A stretch of DNA of 64,000 nt. It comes from Pseudomonas sp. LS-2. GTDB lineage: Bacteria > Pseudomonadota > Gammaproteobacteria > Pseudomonadales > Pseudomonadaceae. The notes beneath the pieces are model-generated. The model was given only the letters and a program-made list of their open reading frames with translations. It had not been told where the DNA came from and did no database searches. The DNA is taken from contig NZ_QXTJ01000003.1 in NCBI RefSeq assembly GCF_003605735.1, forward strand, positions 166,073-230,072. The letters run 5' to 3'. Both the position numbers and the translations under genes were made by a program. The first letter of the stretch is position 1. Each line of letters begins with the position of its first letter. Shown here one piece after another: positions 11,748 through 20,237 of the stretch.

Positions 11748-12134
11748 TCAAACGGAAACGCCGAACAAGGCGACCACCAGCGCCAGGCCGATGAACCACG
11801 CCAGCGAGCGCAGTGCGGCGAGGTCGGCAAGGTAAAAGATGATGTACAGCAGACGGCTGGTCACGAACAGGACTGCCAGCACATCAATGGTGACCAACTG
11901 CGCCACACCGGCAATGTGAGCAATGATTACACCCGCTGCAAAACCCGGAATGGCTTCGAAGCTGTTCTGCTGGGCGGCGTGGGCGCGACGTGGCAACCCT
12001 TCGAGGGCGTCGAGAAAATCCCGGGGGTTGTGGTTCTGCCGGGCGCTGAAGCGACCGCTGCCGAACTTGGCAATCGAGGTACACACAAGGGGTAACAGAA
12101 TCACGATCAACACGCACCAAAAGGCAACGGTCAT
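11748..12134 (-). CDS. MAPEG-family membrane protein
   Basis: A 128-residue protein with four predicted membrane helices. The segment with RAHAAQQNSFEAIPGFAAGV (around residue 50) is characteristic of the bacterial MAPEG group, related to eicosanoid and glutathione enzymes. The bacterial members' function is largely unknown. It is divergent from the DeoR-type gene at 12361, with a perfect inverted repeat between them. Confidence 0.85.
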   Translation of the reverse strand: MTVAFWCVLIVILLPLVCTSIAKFGSGRFSARQNHNPRDFLDALEGLPRRAHAAQQNSFEAIPGFAAGVIIAHIAGVAQLVTIDVLAVLFVTSRLLYIIFYLADLAALRSLAWFIGLALVVALFGVSV

Positions 12135-12209
12135 GGTTTCAGCATCCTTTTCTGGAATTCAGGTTTCATCTCGGGAATGGACAGCGTTTGACGGCCGGAA
12201 TGCCCGCAG

Positions 12210-12236
12210 TCCGCGAGAATAATGGATTCTCGCGGA
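12210..12236. promoter_or_regulatory. Perfect 11-bp inverted repeat between divergent genes
   Basis: TCCGCGAGAAT and ATTCTCGCGGA are perfect complements around the 5-base loop AATGG. The element sits between the MAPEG gene (minus) and the DeoR-type regulator (plus), 125 bases before the latter. No T-run follows. It could be an operator or an RNA hairpin in the regulator's leader. Confidence 0.5.
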
Positions 12237-12360
12237 TCGAACACAGCAGGCCTGCAGAATACGCACCGGCACTTCTGGCTGCTGTCACAACGCGAACGAT
12301 TGGCTAAGATGCCAGCCATCACAGTCGATAACGGCTGAATACCGTGCCCCAGGAGCCTGA

Positions 12361-13182
12361 ATGTCCAGCGAAGAAGACACCACCATCAGTGGTGCAGCGC
12401 CCATGATTCCCGACCAGCGTAGAGAATTGATGCTGCGTCAGTTGCGCAAGCATCAGGTACTGAGCGTGCATCAGCTGATGGAAATGTTCGACTGCTCGCA
12501 CATGACCGTTCGCCGCGACATCGCACTGCTGGAACAGAGCGGGCGTGCCTATTCGGTGACCGGAGGCGTACGCATCGCCAGTCAGGTCCACAGTGAACCC
12601 AGTCACCAGTCCAAGGCTGTGGTCGAGCTGCCGCACAAGCAGGCGATGGCCCGACTCGCCGCTGGGTTGCTCCACCCGGAAATGACCGTTTACCTGGATG
12701 CCGGCACCAGCACGCTGGAAATCGTGCCGCACATCATCGCCTTGTCCGGAATGACCGTAGTGACCAACGATTTTGGCGTGGTCAATGCGCTGGCCGAGGC
12801 GACACATGTAGATGTGATTCACACCGGCGGGATGCTGGACCATCCGAATCGATCCTGCGTCGGAGGGTTGGCAGCCGCAACCTTGCGCCATCTGGCAACC
12901 GATGTCGCGTTCATGTCCACCAGTTCGTGGGACCTGCAACGGGGCACGACAACGCCCTCGGCACTGAAAGTCGAGGTCAAGCAGGCGGCGATGGAAGCGG
13001 CGTCACGCTGCGTGCTGCTGACCACAAGCTCGAAGTACGGCACGTTCGGCATGTACAAGGTAGCGGGGCTTGAGCAGTTCGACACGATCATCAGCGATGA
13101 AGGCCTGGCGCAAGCGGCGGCGGAAAGCATTCGCGCGCACGGCGTGGAATTGCTGTTGGCATCTGTGGAAAAAAACCGCTGA
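12361..13182 (+). CDS. DeoR/GlpR-family transcriptional regulator, probably of the four-carbon acid sugar operon
   Basis: A 273-residue repressor-type protein. Residues about 16-75 form the DeoR helix-turn-helix (QRRELMLRQLRKHQVLSVHQ, then CSHMTVRRDIALLEQSG). Residues 95-255 form the sugar-phosphate sensor domain (DAGTSTLEIV, VTNDFGVVNAL, HTGGM). AGGAG precedes the ATG. DeoR proteins usually sense a phosphorylated pathway intermediate. The ltnD-otnK-otnC-otnI operon begins 1.2 kb downstream on the same strand, and a palindrome at 14262-14286 is a candidate binding site. The link is inference from neighbourhood. Confidence 0.85.
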   Translation: MSSEEDTTISGAAPMIPDQRRELMLRQLRKHQVLSVHQLMEMFDCSHMTVRRDIALLEQSGRAYSVTGGVRIASQVHSEPSHQSKAVVELPHKQAMARLAAGLLHPEMTVYLDAGTSTLEIVPHIIALSGMTVVTNDFGVVNALAEATHVDVIHTGGMLDHPNRSCVGGLAAATLRHLATDVAFMSTSSWDLQRGTTTPSALKVEVKQAAMEAASRCVLLTTSSKYGTFGMYKVAGLEQFDTIISDEGLAQAAAESIRAHGVELLLASVEKNR

Positions 13183-13198
13183 GCCTGCTTCCGTTTCT

Positions 13199-13266
13199 AT
13201 AGCCGCGCGGCTTGCTGGCGGTAGCGCCTTTGAAATGGCCACCGCCGGCAAGTCGTGCTGCTACAG
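13199..13266. repeat. REP palindrome pair, family 1, partly degenerate
   Basis: The left arm (GCGCGGCTTGCTGGCGGTAGCG) has drifted from the family 1 consensus, while the right arm (CCACCGCCGGCAAGTCGTGC, then TGCTACAG) is closer. It lies just after the DeoR-type gene. Confidence 0.75.
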
Positions 13267-13333
13267 CGAAAGCGGCGCGTCGAACGCTCTCGCGTCAATG
13301 AGCCGCCTAAATTAAAATACCGACCACCCCTCA

Positions 13334-13768
13334 TCAGATAAATTGTTTTGGTTCGTAGACTTCCGTAATTTCTCCATCCTCAATGTCAATTACTCCCCCT
13401 TCGCTTTCCCGCGATACTTCGTCCAAGGTGAAAATTGACTTATCTCCATCGCTGAACTGACCACTTAACCCTTCTTTAAATCCCAAGCGAAAATCCACTT
13501 TATCCCCCGCTTTCCTTTCCCCATTGCCCGTCACTGCAAAAGTGTTATCCCCCGAGCCTTTTAGAGTGTATTCCAGATACGAATATGCGCTGGTATTGCC
13601 GCCGTGCCCCAACCGCACGACAAATACGGCGTCGGGCTTGTTCAACGGGGCGCGCGCGACAAGCGTGCCGGAAAACGTATAGCGGGACGGCCCTGCCGCG
13701 CGGACATCACCCTCGAACCTAAGCTCTGGTTTTACATTGGCATTGAGATCCAACTTGACATTCGTCAT
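13334..13768 (-). CDS. Orphan protein of unknown family
   Basis: A 144-residue protein starting MTNVKLDLNANVKPELRFEG, with no signal peptide, membrane segment or cysteine. Composition and pattern suggest beta-strands (YTFSGTLVARAPL, SYLEYTLKGSG, KVDFRLGFKEG), with an acidic C-terminus (EGGVIDIEDGEITEVYEP). AGAGGG lies before the ATG at 13768, which is why I prefer it to longer starts. GC content is lower than in its neighbours and it is flanked by AT-rich DNA and REPs, suggesting recent arrival. I do not recognise it. Confidence 0.6.
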   Translation of the reverse strand: MTNVKLDLNANVKPELRFEGDVRAAGPSRYTFSGTLVARAPLNKPDAVFVVRLGHGGNTSAYSYLEYTLKGSGDNTFAVTGNGERKAGDKVDFRLGFKEGLSGQFSDGDKSIFTLDEVSRESEGGVIDIEDGEITEVYEPKQFI

Positions 13769-13779
13769 AGCAACAATCC

Positions 13780-14260
13780 CTCTATTCATTCGTACTCGGC
13801 TGCCGAGAAGTTCGACCCGCCATGCATTCACTATCAATCAAACCCCAAAAACTTCAAGCCAGAAGATAAATAAAAACAGAAAACCCTGATGGACGGCCCA
13901 CGAAAGTACCGACAAATAAGTATCTGCAATAAACCTCCTCCCCCCTATAGCGATTCATCTAAATCTATCGAAATAAATAACACTACATACATCGCGATTA
14001 GCAATATAAGAAATACTCAACGGGCCTCCATGATCGCCTACGCTATCGAACAAAAAACCGAAAAAACGTTTGCGCTGCTGGAGATGCTTTGGGCGTCAGC
14101 GGGTTGCTTATCGACCTCTCTGTAGCAGTCAGACTTACCGGCGATGGCGATTTGGAAGACGCCCCGCCGGCAAGCCGGACTGCTACAAAAAACCGAATCT
14201 AAGCCAGGTTCGAGGTAGAGGCTTCTTCGCGCCTGATCAAAAAACGATCAATGTTAACTT
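13780..14260. other. AT-rich intergenic stretch without a convincing gene
   Basis: About 480 bases between the orphan gene and the operators of the ltnD operon. It is clearly richer in A and T than the rest of the window, especially 13840-14060. Short open frames here have no plausible ribosome-binding site or protein-like composition. It contains one REP pair (14120-14187). Confidence 0.6.
14120..14187. repeat. REP palindrome pair, family 1
   Basis: CTGTAGCAGTCAGACTTACC and the right arm GCCGGCAAGCCGGACTGCTA are inverted, with a few mismatches. It is located in the AT-rich stretch upstream of ltnD. Confidence 0.8.
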
Positions 14261-14290
14261 TTGTGAAGACGAAAAAATACTTCACATTAT
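14261..14290 (+). promoter_or_regulatory. Candidate promoter and DeoR-type operator of the acid sugar operon
   Basis: TGTGAAG (14262-14268) and CTTCACA (14280-14286) form a perfect inverted repeat with an 11-base spacer. A further TTCAC lies at 14302-14306, exactly 21 bases after the TTCAC at 14281. A possible promoter overlaps it: TTGTGA (14261-14266), 18 bases, CATTAT (14285-14290). A repressor bound here would cover the promoter. The assignment to the upstream DeoR protein is inference. Confidence 0.5.
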
Positions 14291-14337
14291 TTGCTCACAG
14301 GTTCACTATCTTTAACAGATCAGAACAAACACCGTTC

Positions 14338-14363
14338 GAGTGCCTGAGGCAACGATGGCACTC
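14338..14363 (+). promoter_or_regulatory. Hairpin in the leader of the acid sugar operon
   Basis: GAGTGCC and GGCACTC are perfect 7-base arms around a 12-base loop. It ends 7 bases before the GGAGG ribosome-binding site of ltnD (14371-14375). It could affect message stability or translation; no known riboswitch class is recognised. Confidence 0.4.
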
Positions 14364-14380
14364 AACCCGAGGAGGGATGT

Positions 14381-15286
14381 ATGAATAACAAAAATGTCGG
14401 CGTGGTCGGACTGGGTGCCATGGGCTTGGGCATCGCACGTTCGCTGCTGCGCAGCGGTTTCAACGTTCATGCCTGTGACGTACGTGCCACCGTCACTGAG
14501 CAATTCGCCAGCGAAGGCGGCGTTGCTTGTGACTCTCCAGCCAGCATGGCGGCAGCCTGCGACGTGATCATCACCGTCGTGGTCAATGCCGAGCAGACCG
14601 AAACCGTGCTGTTTGGCGAAAACGGCGCCGTTGCCGCGCTCAAGCCTGGCAGCCTGATCATCGGCTGTGCCACCGTTGCCCCTACATTCGCCATCGAACT
14701 GGGCGAGCGCCTGACCGAAAAAGGCTTGCTCTACCTCGATGCGCCAATCTCCGGCGGTGCCGCAAAAGCGGCTGCTGGCCAAATGACCATGATGACGTCC
14801 GGCCCGGCTGACTCCTACGCCAAGGCCGACGCGGTCCTCAACGGCATGGCCGGCAAGGTCTATCGCCTGGGCGACGTTCACGGTCTGGGCTCGAAAGTGA
14901 AAATCATCAACCAATTGTTGGCGGGCGTGCATATCGCGGCGAGCGCCGAAGCCATGGCACTGGGCCTGCGCGAAGGGGTCGACGCCGATGCGCTCTACGA
15001 AGTGATCACGAACAGCGCTGGTAATTCCTGGATGTTCGAGAACCGCGTGCCGCACATCCTCAAGGCCGATTACACCCCACTGTCGGCTGTGGATATCTTC
15101 GTCAAGGACCTGGGCTTGGTGCTGGATACCGCCCGCGCCAGCAAATTCCCGCTGCCGCTGTCGTCCACCGCGCACCAGATGTTCATGCAAGCGTCGACTG
15201 CAGGCTTCGGTCGTGAAGATGACTCGGCCGTGATCAAAATCTTCCCCGGCATCACATTGCCCTCCGCCAAAGCAGCCAACGACTGA
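14381..15286 (+). CDS. ltnD: L-threonate-type 2-dehydrogenase (3-hydroxyisobutyrate dehydrogenase family)
   Basis: A 301-residue NAD-dependent beta-hydroxyacid dehydrogenase. It has the N-terminal Rossmann motif VGLGAMGLGIARSL (residues 8-21), the substrate-binding APISGGAAKAAAG, and the catalytic lysine motif GLGSKVKIINQLL. In the described DUF1537 pathways, LtnD oxidises L-threonate to 2-oxo-tetronate. The four following genes match the rest of that pathway. GGAGG is well placed before the ATG. Which four-carbon acid sugar is the true substrate (L-threonate, D-erythronate or a related acid) cannot be settled by sequence alone. Confidence 0.88.
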   Translation: MNNKNVGVVGLGAMGLGIARSLLRSGFNVHACDVRATVTEQFASEGGVACDSPASMAAACDVIITVVVNAEQTETVLFGENGAVAALKPGSLIIGCATVAPTFAIELGERLTEKGLLYLDAPISGGAAKAAAGQMTMMTSGPADSYAKADAVLNGMAGKVYRLGDVHGLGSKVKIINQLLAGVHIAASAEAMALGLREGVDADALYEVITNSAGNSWMFENRVPHILKADYTPLSAVDIFVKDLGLVLDTARASKFPLPLSSTAHQMFMQASTAGFGREDDSAVIKIFPGITLPSAKAAND

Positions 15287-15296
15287 GGAATTGCAG

Positions 15297-16601
15297 ATGA
15301 GCACCACGACTCCGCGCCCTCTGCTGGGCTGCATCGCCGATGACTTCACCGGCGCTACCGACCTCGCCAACATGCTGGTGCGTGGCGGTATGCGTACCGT
15401 GCAAAGTATCGGCATCCCGAATGCCGAAACCCTTGCGGAACTGGACGCCGACGCCATCGTCATCGCGTTGAAATCCCGGACTACCCCCGCCGCCGAAGCG
15501 GTCGAAGAATCCCTGCAAGCGCTGCAATGGCTGCGTAATCGCGGCTGTGAGCAGATCTTCTTCAAGTACTGCTCGACGTTCGATTCCACCGCCAAAGGCA
15601 ACATCGGCCAGGTCAGCGAAGCCCTGCTCGAAGCCTTGAACAGCGATTTCACCCTGGCCTGCCCGGCATTTCCGGAAAACGGGCGCACGATCTTCCGTGG
15701 TCACCTGTTCGTGCAAGATCAACTGCTCAGCGAATGCGGCATGCAGAACCACCCGCTGACGCCGATGACCGACGCCAATCTGGTGCGCGTGCTGCAATCG
15801 CAGACCACAAAAAAAGTCGGACTGTTGCGTTACGACAGCATCGCCAAAGGTGTAGAAGGTGTGCGCGCGCGCATCGCTGAGCTACGCGCGAACGGCGTGA
15901 CCATGGCCATTGCCGACGCCCTGTCCGACGCCGATCTCTATACCTTGGGCGAAGCCTGCGCCGATCTGCCGTTGTTGACTGGCGGCTCGGGTCTGGCGCT
16001 GGGCCTGCCGGGCAACTTCCGCAAGGCCGGCAAGTTGCGCGACATCGACGCCGCTCAGCTTGAGCAAGTCGATGGCGGTGAAGTGGTGCTCGCCGGGAGC
16101 GCGTCTGTCGCCACCAACGGTCAGGTTGCGGCCTGGCTTGAGGCCAAACGCCCTGCCCTGCGTATCGATCCACTCGCGCTGGCCGATGGCAAACCTGTCG
16201 TTGAGGATGCACTGGCTTTCGCCCGCGATGCCGGTGAAACCGTTCTGATCTACGCCACCAGCAGCCCGGAAGAAGTCAAAGCCGTGCAGCAGAAGCTCGG
16301 TGTAGAACGTGCTGGTGCCATGGTCGAAGACGCACTGGGCAAGATCGCTCGCGGCCTGCTGGACTCGGGCGTGAAACGCTTCGTGGTCGCAGGCGGCGAG
16401 ACCTCGGGAGCCGTGGTTCAAGCACTGGGCGTCAGCTTGTTGAAGATCGGCGCACAGATCGACCCAGGTGTTCCAGCGACCATCAGCAGCGGCGACCAAC
16501 CGCTGGCGCTGGCGCTGAAATCCGGCAACTTCGGTGGCCGCGAATTCTTCGACAAAGCCTTGAAGCAGCTGGCCGGGACCGTAAAGGGGGCTGCCAAATG
16601 A
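15297..16601 (+). CDS. otnK: 3-oxo-tetronate kinase (DUF1537 family)
   Basis: A 434-residue kinase of the DUF1537 family. The N-terminal GCIADDFTGATDLANMLVRG holds the acid-binding Asp-rich motif, and the C-terminal VAGGETSGAVVQALG is the ATP-binding glycine segment. It phosphorylates 3-oxo-tetronate at C4. The ATG at 15297 has GAGGAA at 15285-15290; the gene follows ltnD by 10 bases and overlaps otnC by four bases, so the genes are translationally coupled. Confidence 0.92.
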   Translation: MSTTTPRPLLGCIADDFTGATDLANMLVRGGMRTVQSIGIPNAETLAELDADAIVIALKSRTTPAAEAVEESLQALQWLRNRGCEQIFFKYCSTFDSTAKGNIGQVSEALLEALNSDFTLACPAFPENGRTIFRGHLFVQDQLLSECGMQNHPLTPMTDANLVRVLQSQTTKKVGLLRYDSIAKGVEGVRARIAELRANGVTMAIADALSDADLYTLGEACADLPLLTGGSGLALGLPGNFRKAGKLRDIDAAQLEQVDGGEVVLAGSASVATNGQVAAWLEAKRPALRIDPLALADGKPVVEDALAFARDAGETVLIYATSSPEEVKAVQQKLGVERAGAMVEDALGKIARGLLDSGVKRFVVAGGETSGAVVQALGVSLLKIGAQIDPGVPATISSGDQPLALALKSGNFGGREFFDKALKQLAGTVKGAAK

Positions 16602-17236
16602 GTGCCGAGAACAAACTGCGCGAAGAAATTTGCGACATCGGCCGACTGCTGTTCGGTCGCGGTTATACCGTAGGCAGTGCGGGCAATATCAGCGCCCGCC
16701 TGGACGATGGCTGGCTGATCACACCGACTGATGCGTGCCTGGGTCGTCTGGACCCCGCCGCGATTGCCAAGGTCAATCTGGCCGGCGAGTGGGTCTCAGG
16801 CGACAAGCCGTCGAAAACCCTGATGCTGCATCGCGAAGTCTACGACCGCAATCCGGGCGTGGGCGGTGTCGTGCACACACACTCTACGCATCTGGTGGCA
16901 CTGACGCTGGCTGGCGTCTGGCAGCCCAACGATATCCTGCCGCCGATCACGCCGTATCAAGTGATGAAAGTCGGCCACATCCCGCTGATTCCTTATGAAC
17001 GCCCCGGCTCGCCAAACGTTGCGGCACAGGTGGCGCAACTGGCAAATAGCGTGCGCGGCGTGATGCTCGAACGCCTCGGCCCCGTGGTCTGGGAAAGCTC
17101 GGTCGCCAAAGCCGCTTATGCCCTGGAAGAGCTGGAAGAAACTGCACGTCTCTGGCTGATGAGCAATCCCAAGCCCGAGCCGCTGGACGCAGCCGCCCTG
17201 GAAGATCTGCGCCAGACTTTCGGCGTGAACTGGTAA
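16598..17236 (+). CDS. otnC: 3-oxo-tetronate 4-phosphate decarboxylase (class II aldolase fold)
   Basis: A 212-residue zinc enzyme of the class II aldolase/adducin family. The metal-binding HTHSTH is near residue 90 and the N-terminal GNISARL near residue 30. In the acid sugar pathway it decarboxylates the OtnK product to dihydroxyacetone phosphate, which enters glycolysis. Its ATG overlaps the otnK stop codon. Confidence 0.9.
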   Translation: MSAENKLREEICDIGRLLFGRGYTVGSAGNISARLDDGWLITPTDACLGRLDPAAIAKVNLAGEWVSGDKPSKTLMLHREVYDRNPGVGGVVHTHSTHLVALTLAGVWQPNDILPPITPYQVMKVGHIPLIPYERPGSPNVAAQVAQLANSVRGVMLERLGPVVWESSVAKAAYALEELEETARLWLMSNPKPEPLDAAALEDLRQTFGVNW

Positions 17237-17253
17237 CCCTTCAGACGTTTTGA

Positions 17254-17278
17254 CCGGAGACCGTCTTGCGGTCTCCGG
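17254..17278 (+). other. Strong hairpin inside the acid sugar operon
   Basis: CCGGAGACCG and CGGTCTCCGG are a perfect 10-base stem around TCTTG, located between otnC and the permease gene. It has no T-run, so it is unlikely to be a simple terminator. It may set a differential stability or expression boundary between the enzyme genes and the transporter. Confidence 0.55.
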
Positions 17279-17325
17279 CGCGCCGGTCTTGCCGGACAAA
17301 ATAACAACAGGACACCACGCACAAC

Positions 17326-18786
17326 ATGACTCCATTACTCCTTATGACCATTGCAGGGGCGGGCATCGCGCTGTTGCTGCTTCTGGTCCTCAAATACAAG
17401 TTCCAGCCTTTTGTGGCGTTGATGCTCGTCAGCATCATCGTGGCGCTGGTTGCCGGTGTGAAGCCGAGCGATCTGGTCGCCACCATCGAAGGCGGCATGG
17501 GCAAGACCCTCGGTCACATTGCCATCATCATCGCGCTGGGGGCCATGATCGGACGCATCATCGAACTCTCCGGTGGTGCCGAGGCACTGGCCAAGTCTTT
17601 GATCAACCGGTTCGGCAACAAGCGCACGCCGCTGGCGCTGACCGTGGCTGGCTTCATGGTCGGGATTCCGGTGTTCTTCGAGGTGGGGGTGATCATCCTC
17701 ATGCCACTGGCCTACGGCGTTGCCCGTGCTGCTCGCAAGCCGCTGCTGGTGTTTGCCCTGCCAATGTGCGCCGCACTCTTGTCGGTGCATGCGTTCTTGC
17801 CGCCGCATCCGGGCGCTGTTGCCGCTGCCGGTCAGTTGGGGGCGGATCTGGGTCGCGTGTTGATGTTCGGTCTGCCGATCGTTGGCGTGCTGTGCCTGAT
17901 CGGCTACCTGATCGCCGGGCGCATGACCCGCAAGGTCTACCCGATGACCGACGACATCCGCAGTGAAGTCTACGGTCCGCAGATCACCAACGAAGACTTG
18001 GTCGCCTGGGCCAACAACGACTATTCGAAAACCGCCGACGCGACCCACACCGGTCACGCGATGGGCCTGGAAGAAAGCGCCAGCAGCCTGGCTGCGCGCC
18101 TGCCAAAAGCCCCGGCTCCGGGCGCCGGCATTATCATTTCGTTGATTGTATTGCCGATCATCCTGATTCTGCTCGGCACACTGGCAACCACCCTGCTGCC
18201 AGTGGATTCGATGCTGCGCAGTGTATTTACGGTTCTGGGCGCTCCGCTGGTGGCCCTGCTGATCGACACTCTGCTGTGCGCATGGATTCTGGGCTCGCGT
18301 CGTGGCTGGAGCCGCAGCCAGGTCTCGGACGTGATCGGTTCGGCGTTGCCGGGCGTGGCGATGGTGATTCTGATCGCAGGCGCCGGCGGCGTGTTCGGCA
18401 AGGTACTGGTCGATACCGGTATCGGCGCTGTGGTATCCGAAGCGCTGCGCAACACCGGTCTGCCGGTTCTGGCGCTGGGCTTCCTGCTGACATTGCTGTT
18501 GCGCGCCGTACAAGGCTCGACCACAGTGGCGCTGGTGACCACTGCGGGCATCTTGAGCCCGCTGATCGCCACCCTGAATTTGAGCGCCAATCACATGGCC
18601 CTGCTGTGCCTGGCCATGGGCGGTGGCGGTCTGGCGATGTCGCACATCAACGACGCCGGTTACTGGATGTTCACCAAACTGGCCGGCCTGAACGTCGGCG
18701 ACGGCCTGCGCACCTGGACCTTCCTGGTGACCGTTCTGGGCACGCTGGGTTTTGTCATGACGCTGCTGCTCTGGCCATTCGTCTGA
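17326..18786 (+). CDS. GntP-family permease, probable four-carbon acid sugar transporter
   Basis: A 486-residue inner-membrane protein with about 12 hydrophobic segments, typical in length for the gluconate:H+ symporter (GntP) family. Family-like segments include GGMGKTLGHIAIIIALGAM near residue 55, LPPHPGAVAAA near 165 and the C-terminal SHINDAGYWMFTKL. It sits between otnC and otnI, so it probably imports the substrate of the pathway. The substrate assignment is inference from context. Confidence 0.9.
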   Translation: MTPLLLMTIAGAGIALLLLLVLKYKFQPFVALMLVSIIVALVAGVKPSDLVATIEGGMGKTLGHIAIIIALGAMIGRIIELSGGAEALAKSLINRFGNKRTPLALTVAGFMVGIPVFFEVGVIILMPLAYGVARAARKPLLVFALPMCAALLSVHAFLPPHPGAVAAAGQLGADLGRVLMFGLPIVGVLCLIGYLIAGRMTRKVYPMTDDIRSEVYGPQITNEDLVAWANNDYSKTADATHTGHAMGLEESASSLAARLPKAPAPGAGIIISLIVLPIILILLGTLATTLLPVDSMLRSVFTVLGAPLVALLIDTLLCAWILGSRRGWSRSQVSDVIGSALPGVAMVILIAGAGGVFGKVLVDTGIGAVVSEALRNTGLPVLALGFLLTLLLRAVQGSTTVALVTTAGILSPLIATLNLSANHMALLCLAMGGGGLAMSHINDAGYWMFTKLAGLNVGDGLRTWTFLVTVLGTLGFVMTLLLWPFV

Positions 18787-18809
18787 CCTGATAAAGACAG
18801 GAGAAAAAC

Positions 18810-19601
18810 ATGCCTTGTTTCGCTGCCAACCTCAGCATGCTGTATCCGCAACATGACTTCCTCGCGCGCTTTTCGGCCGCGGCTAGTGATGGCTTCGAAG
18901 CGGTGGAGTACCTGTTCCCATACGACTTCACCGCAGCAGAAATCAAGCTGCGTCTGGAAGACTTCGGCCTGACGCAGGCGCTGTTCAACGCACCACCGGG
19001 TGACTGGGGCAAGGGCGAGCGTGGCATCGCTTCGTTGCCAGGACGCGAGAACGAATTCCGCGACGGCTTCCAGAAGGCTCTGGAATACGCCGCCGTTCTG
19101 GGCAATGACCGGATTCATGTCATGGCCGGCTTGCTGCCGGACGAAGACCTGCGTCAGAAGCACCACGCGGTGTACCTGGAAAACCTGAGCTTCGCCGCGC
19201 AAGAAGCGGCGAAGACTGGCATTACCGTGCTGATCGAGCCGATCAATACCCGCGACATGCCGGGCTTCTTCCTTAACCGTCAGGATCAGGGTCAGGCGGT
19301 GTGCAAGGAAGTGGGCGCGGACAATCTGAAAGTGCAGTTCGACTTCTACCACTGCCAGATCGTCGAAGGGGACGTGATCAGCAAGCTACGCCGTGATTTT
19401 GCTGGCGTTGGCCACATCCAGATCGCGGGCGTTCCGGATCGTCATGAGCCAAATATCGGTGAAGTGAACTACCCGTGGCTGTTCGAAGAAATCGACCGGC
19501 TGGGGTACACCGGCTGGGTGGGTTGCGAGTACCGTCCGAAAGGCGATACCAGTGAAGGCTTGCAGTGGCTGCGGGACTGGAAGGCGCGTAATCCTTCCTG
19601 A
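18810..19601 (+). CDS. otnI: 2-oxo-tetronate isomerase (hydroxypyruvate isomerase family)
   Basis: A 263-residue TIM-barrel protein of the Hyi/OtnI family. Landmarks are [16 protein letters not shown], the acidic [14 protein letters not shown] and the metal-binding [13 protein letters not shown]. OtnI converts 2-oxo-tetronate (the LtnD product) to 3-oxo-tetronate (the OtnK substrate), so this completes the pathway. AGGAG precedes the ATG. It is the last gene of the operon and a REP pair follows. Confidence 0.9.
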   Translation: MPCFAANLSMLYPQHDFLARFSAAASDGFEAVEYLFPYDFTAAEIKLRLEDFGLTQALFNAPPGDWGKGERGIASLPGRENEFRDGFQKALEYAAVLGNDRIHVMAGLLPDEDLRQKHHAVYLENLSFAAQEAAKTGITVLIEPINTRDMPGFFLNRQDQGQAVCKEVGADNLKVQFDFYHCQIVEGDVISKLRRDFAGVGHIQIAGVPDRHEPNIGEVNYPWLFEEIDRLGYTGWVGCEYRPKGDTSEGLQWLRDWKARNPS

Positions 19602-19614
19602 GCCACCGCAATTC

Positions 19615-19686
19615 CCTGTAGCAGTCCGGCTTGCCGGCGGTAGCGATTTCGAGAGCGCCACCGCCGGCAAGCCGGACTGCTACAGG
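19615..19686. repeat. REP palindrome pair, family 1 (best-conserved copy)
   Basis: The left arm CCTGTAGCAGTCCGGCTTGC and the right arm ending GGACTGCTACAGG are perfect complements over 26 bases, with a short near-complementary core. It may serve as the end of the otnI message and lies between converging genes. Confidence 0.9.
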
Positions 19687-19713
19687 ACCCTACTCACCGA
19701 TCCAGAGCACCCA

Positions 19714-20118
19714 TCACTCGTTGATCACTTCATCCTTGAACTGATCCTTCACATAGGTGATTTCGGTCTTGCCGTGTGGCGCGGGCAGGCCATCTTCTCC
19801 CAGGTTCACGAACACCATCTTTTCAACCGTCAGGATGCTTTTGCGGGTGATCTTGTTGCGCACCTGACAGGTCAGGGTGATTGAGGTCCGGCCGAATTCG
19901 GTGGCAGTGATCCCCAATTCGATGATGTCGCCCTGGCGAGACGCGCTGACGAAGTTGATCTCGGAAATGTACTTGGTGACCACCCGCTGATTGCCCAGTT
20001 GAACGATGGCGTAGATCGCCGCTTCTTCGTCGATCCAGCGCAGCAGGCTGCCACCGAACAGCGTCCCGTTCGGGTTGAGGTCTTCGGGTTTTACCCATTT
20101 GCGAGTGTGGAAATTCAT
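19714..20118 (-). CDS. Acyl-CoA thioesterase (hot-dog fold, YciA-like)
   Basis: A 134-residue single hot-dog-fold protein. NPNGTLFGGSLLRWIDEEAA near residue 15 is the thioesterase helix and active-site region of the YciA/BFIT group. It probably hydrolyses acyl-CoA esters in the cytoplasm; chain-length preference cannot be told. The start at 20118 has AGGAG a few bases before it. It converges on otnI and is divergent from ahcY. Confidence 0.85.
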   Translation of the reverse strand: MNFHTRKWVKPEDLNPNGTLFGGSLLRWIDEEAAIYAIVQLGNQRVVTKYISEINFVSASRQGDIIELGITATEFGRTSITLTCQVRNKITRKSILTVEKMVFVNLGEDGLPAPHGKTEITYVKDQFKDEVINE

Positions 20119-20237
20119 GTTCGCTCCTGATCGTCTGTCTGTTAATGCCCAGCATAGTGCCAGCCCTGGCCGTTTACCTCCATTGAGCATCGACTATGGT
20201 CTCGATTTGTCATCCGTCATTTAAACGCAACAACCCC

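Noticed and set aside
13889..14125. A 78-codon plus-strand frame in the AT-rich stretch
   Set aside because: No ribosome-binding site, irregular composition, and it runs into a REP element.
13199..14187. Repeated GC-rich palindromes as a CRISPR array or prophage attachment sites
   Set aside because: The copies are inverted pairs, unevenly spaced and scattered across the window, which is the REP pattern; no cas, integrase or phage structural gene lies near.
17254..17278. Hairpin after otnC as a terminator
   Set aside because: There is no T-run, and the same pathway continues downstream on the same strand, so termination would split the operon.
17335..18645. A 436-codon minus-strand frame rich in His, Gln and Arg opposite the GntP permease
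   Set aside because: This composition is what the reverse of a membrane-protein gene gives; it is not a real protein.
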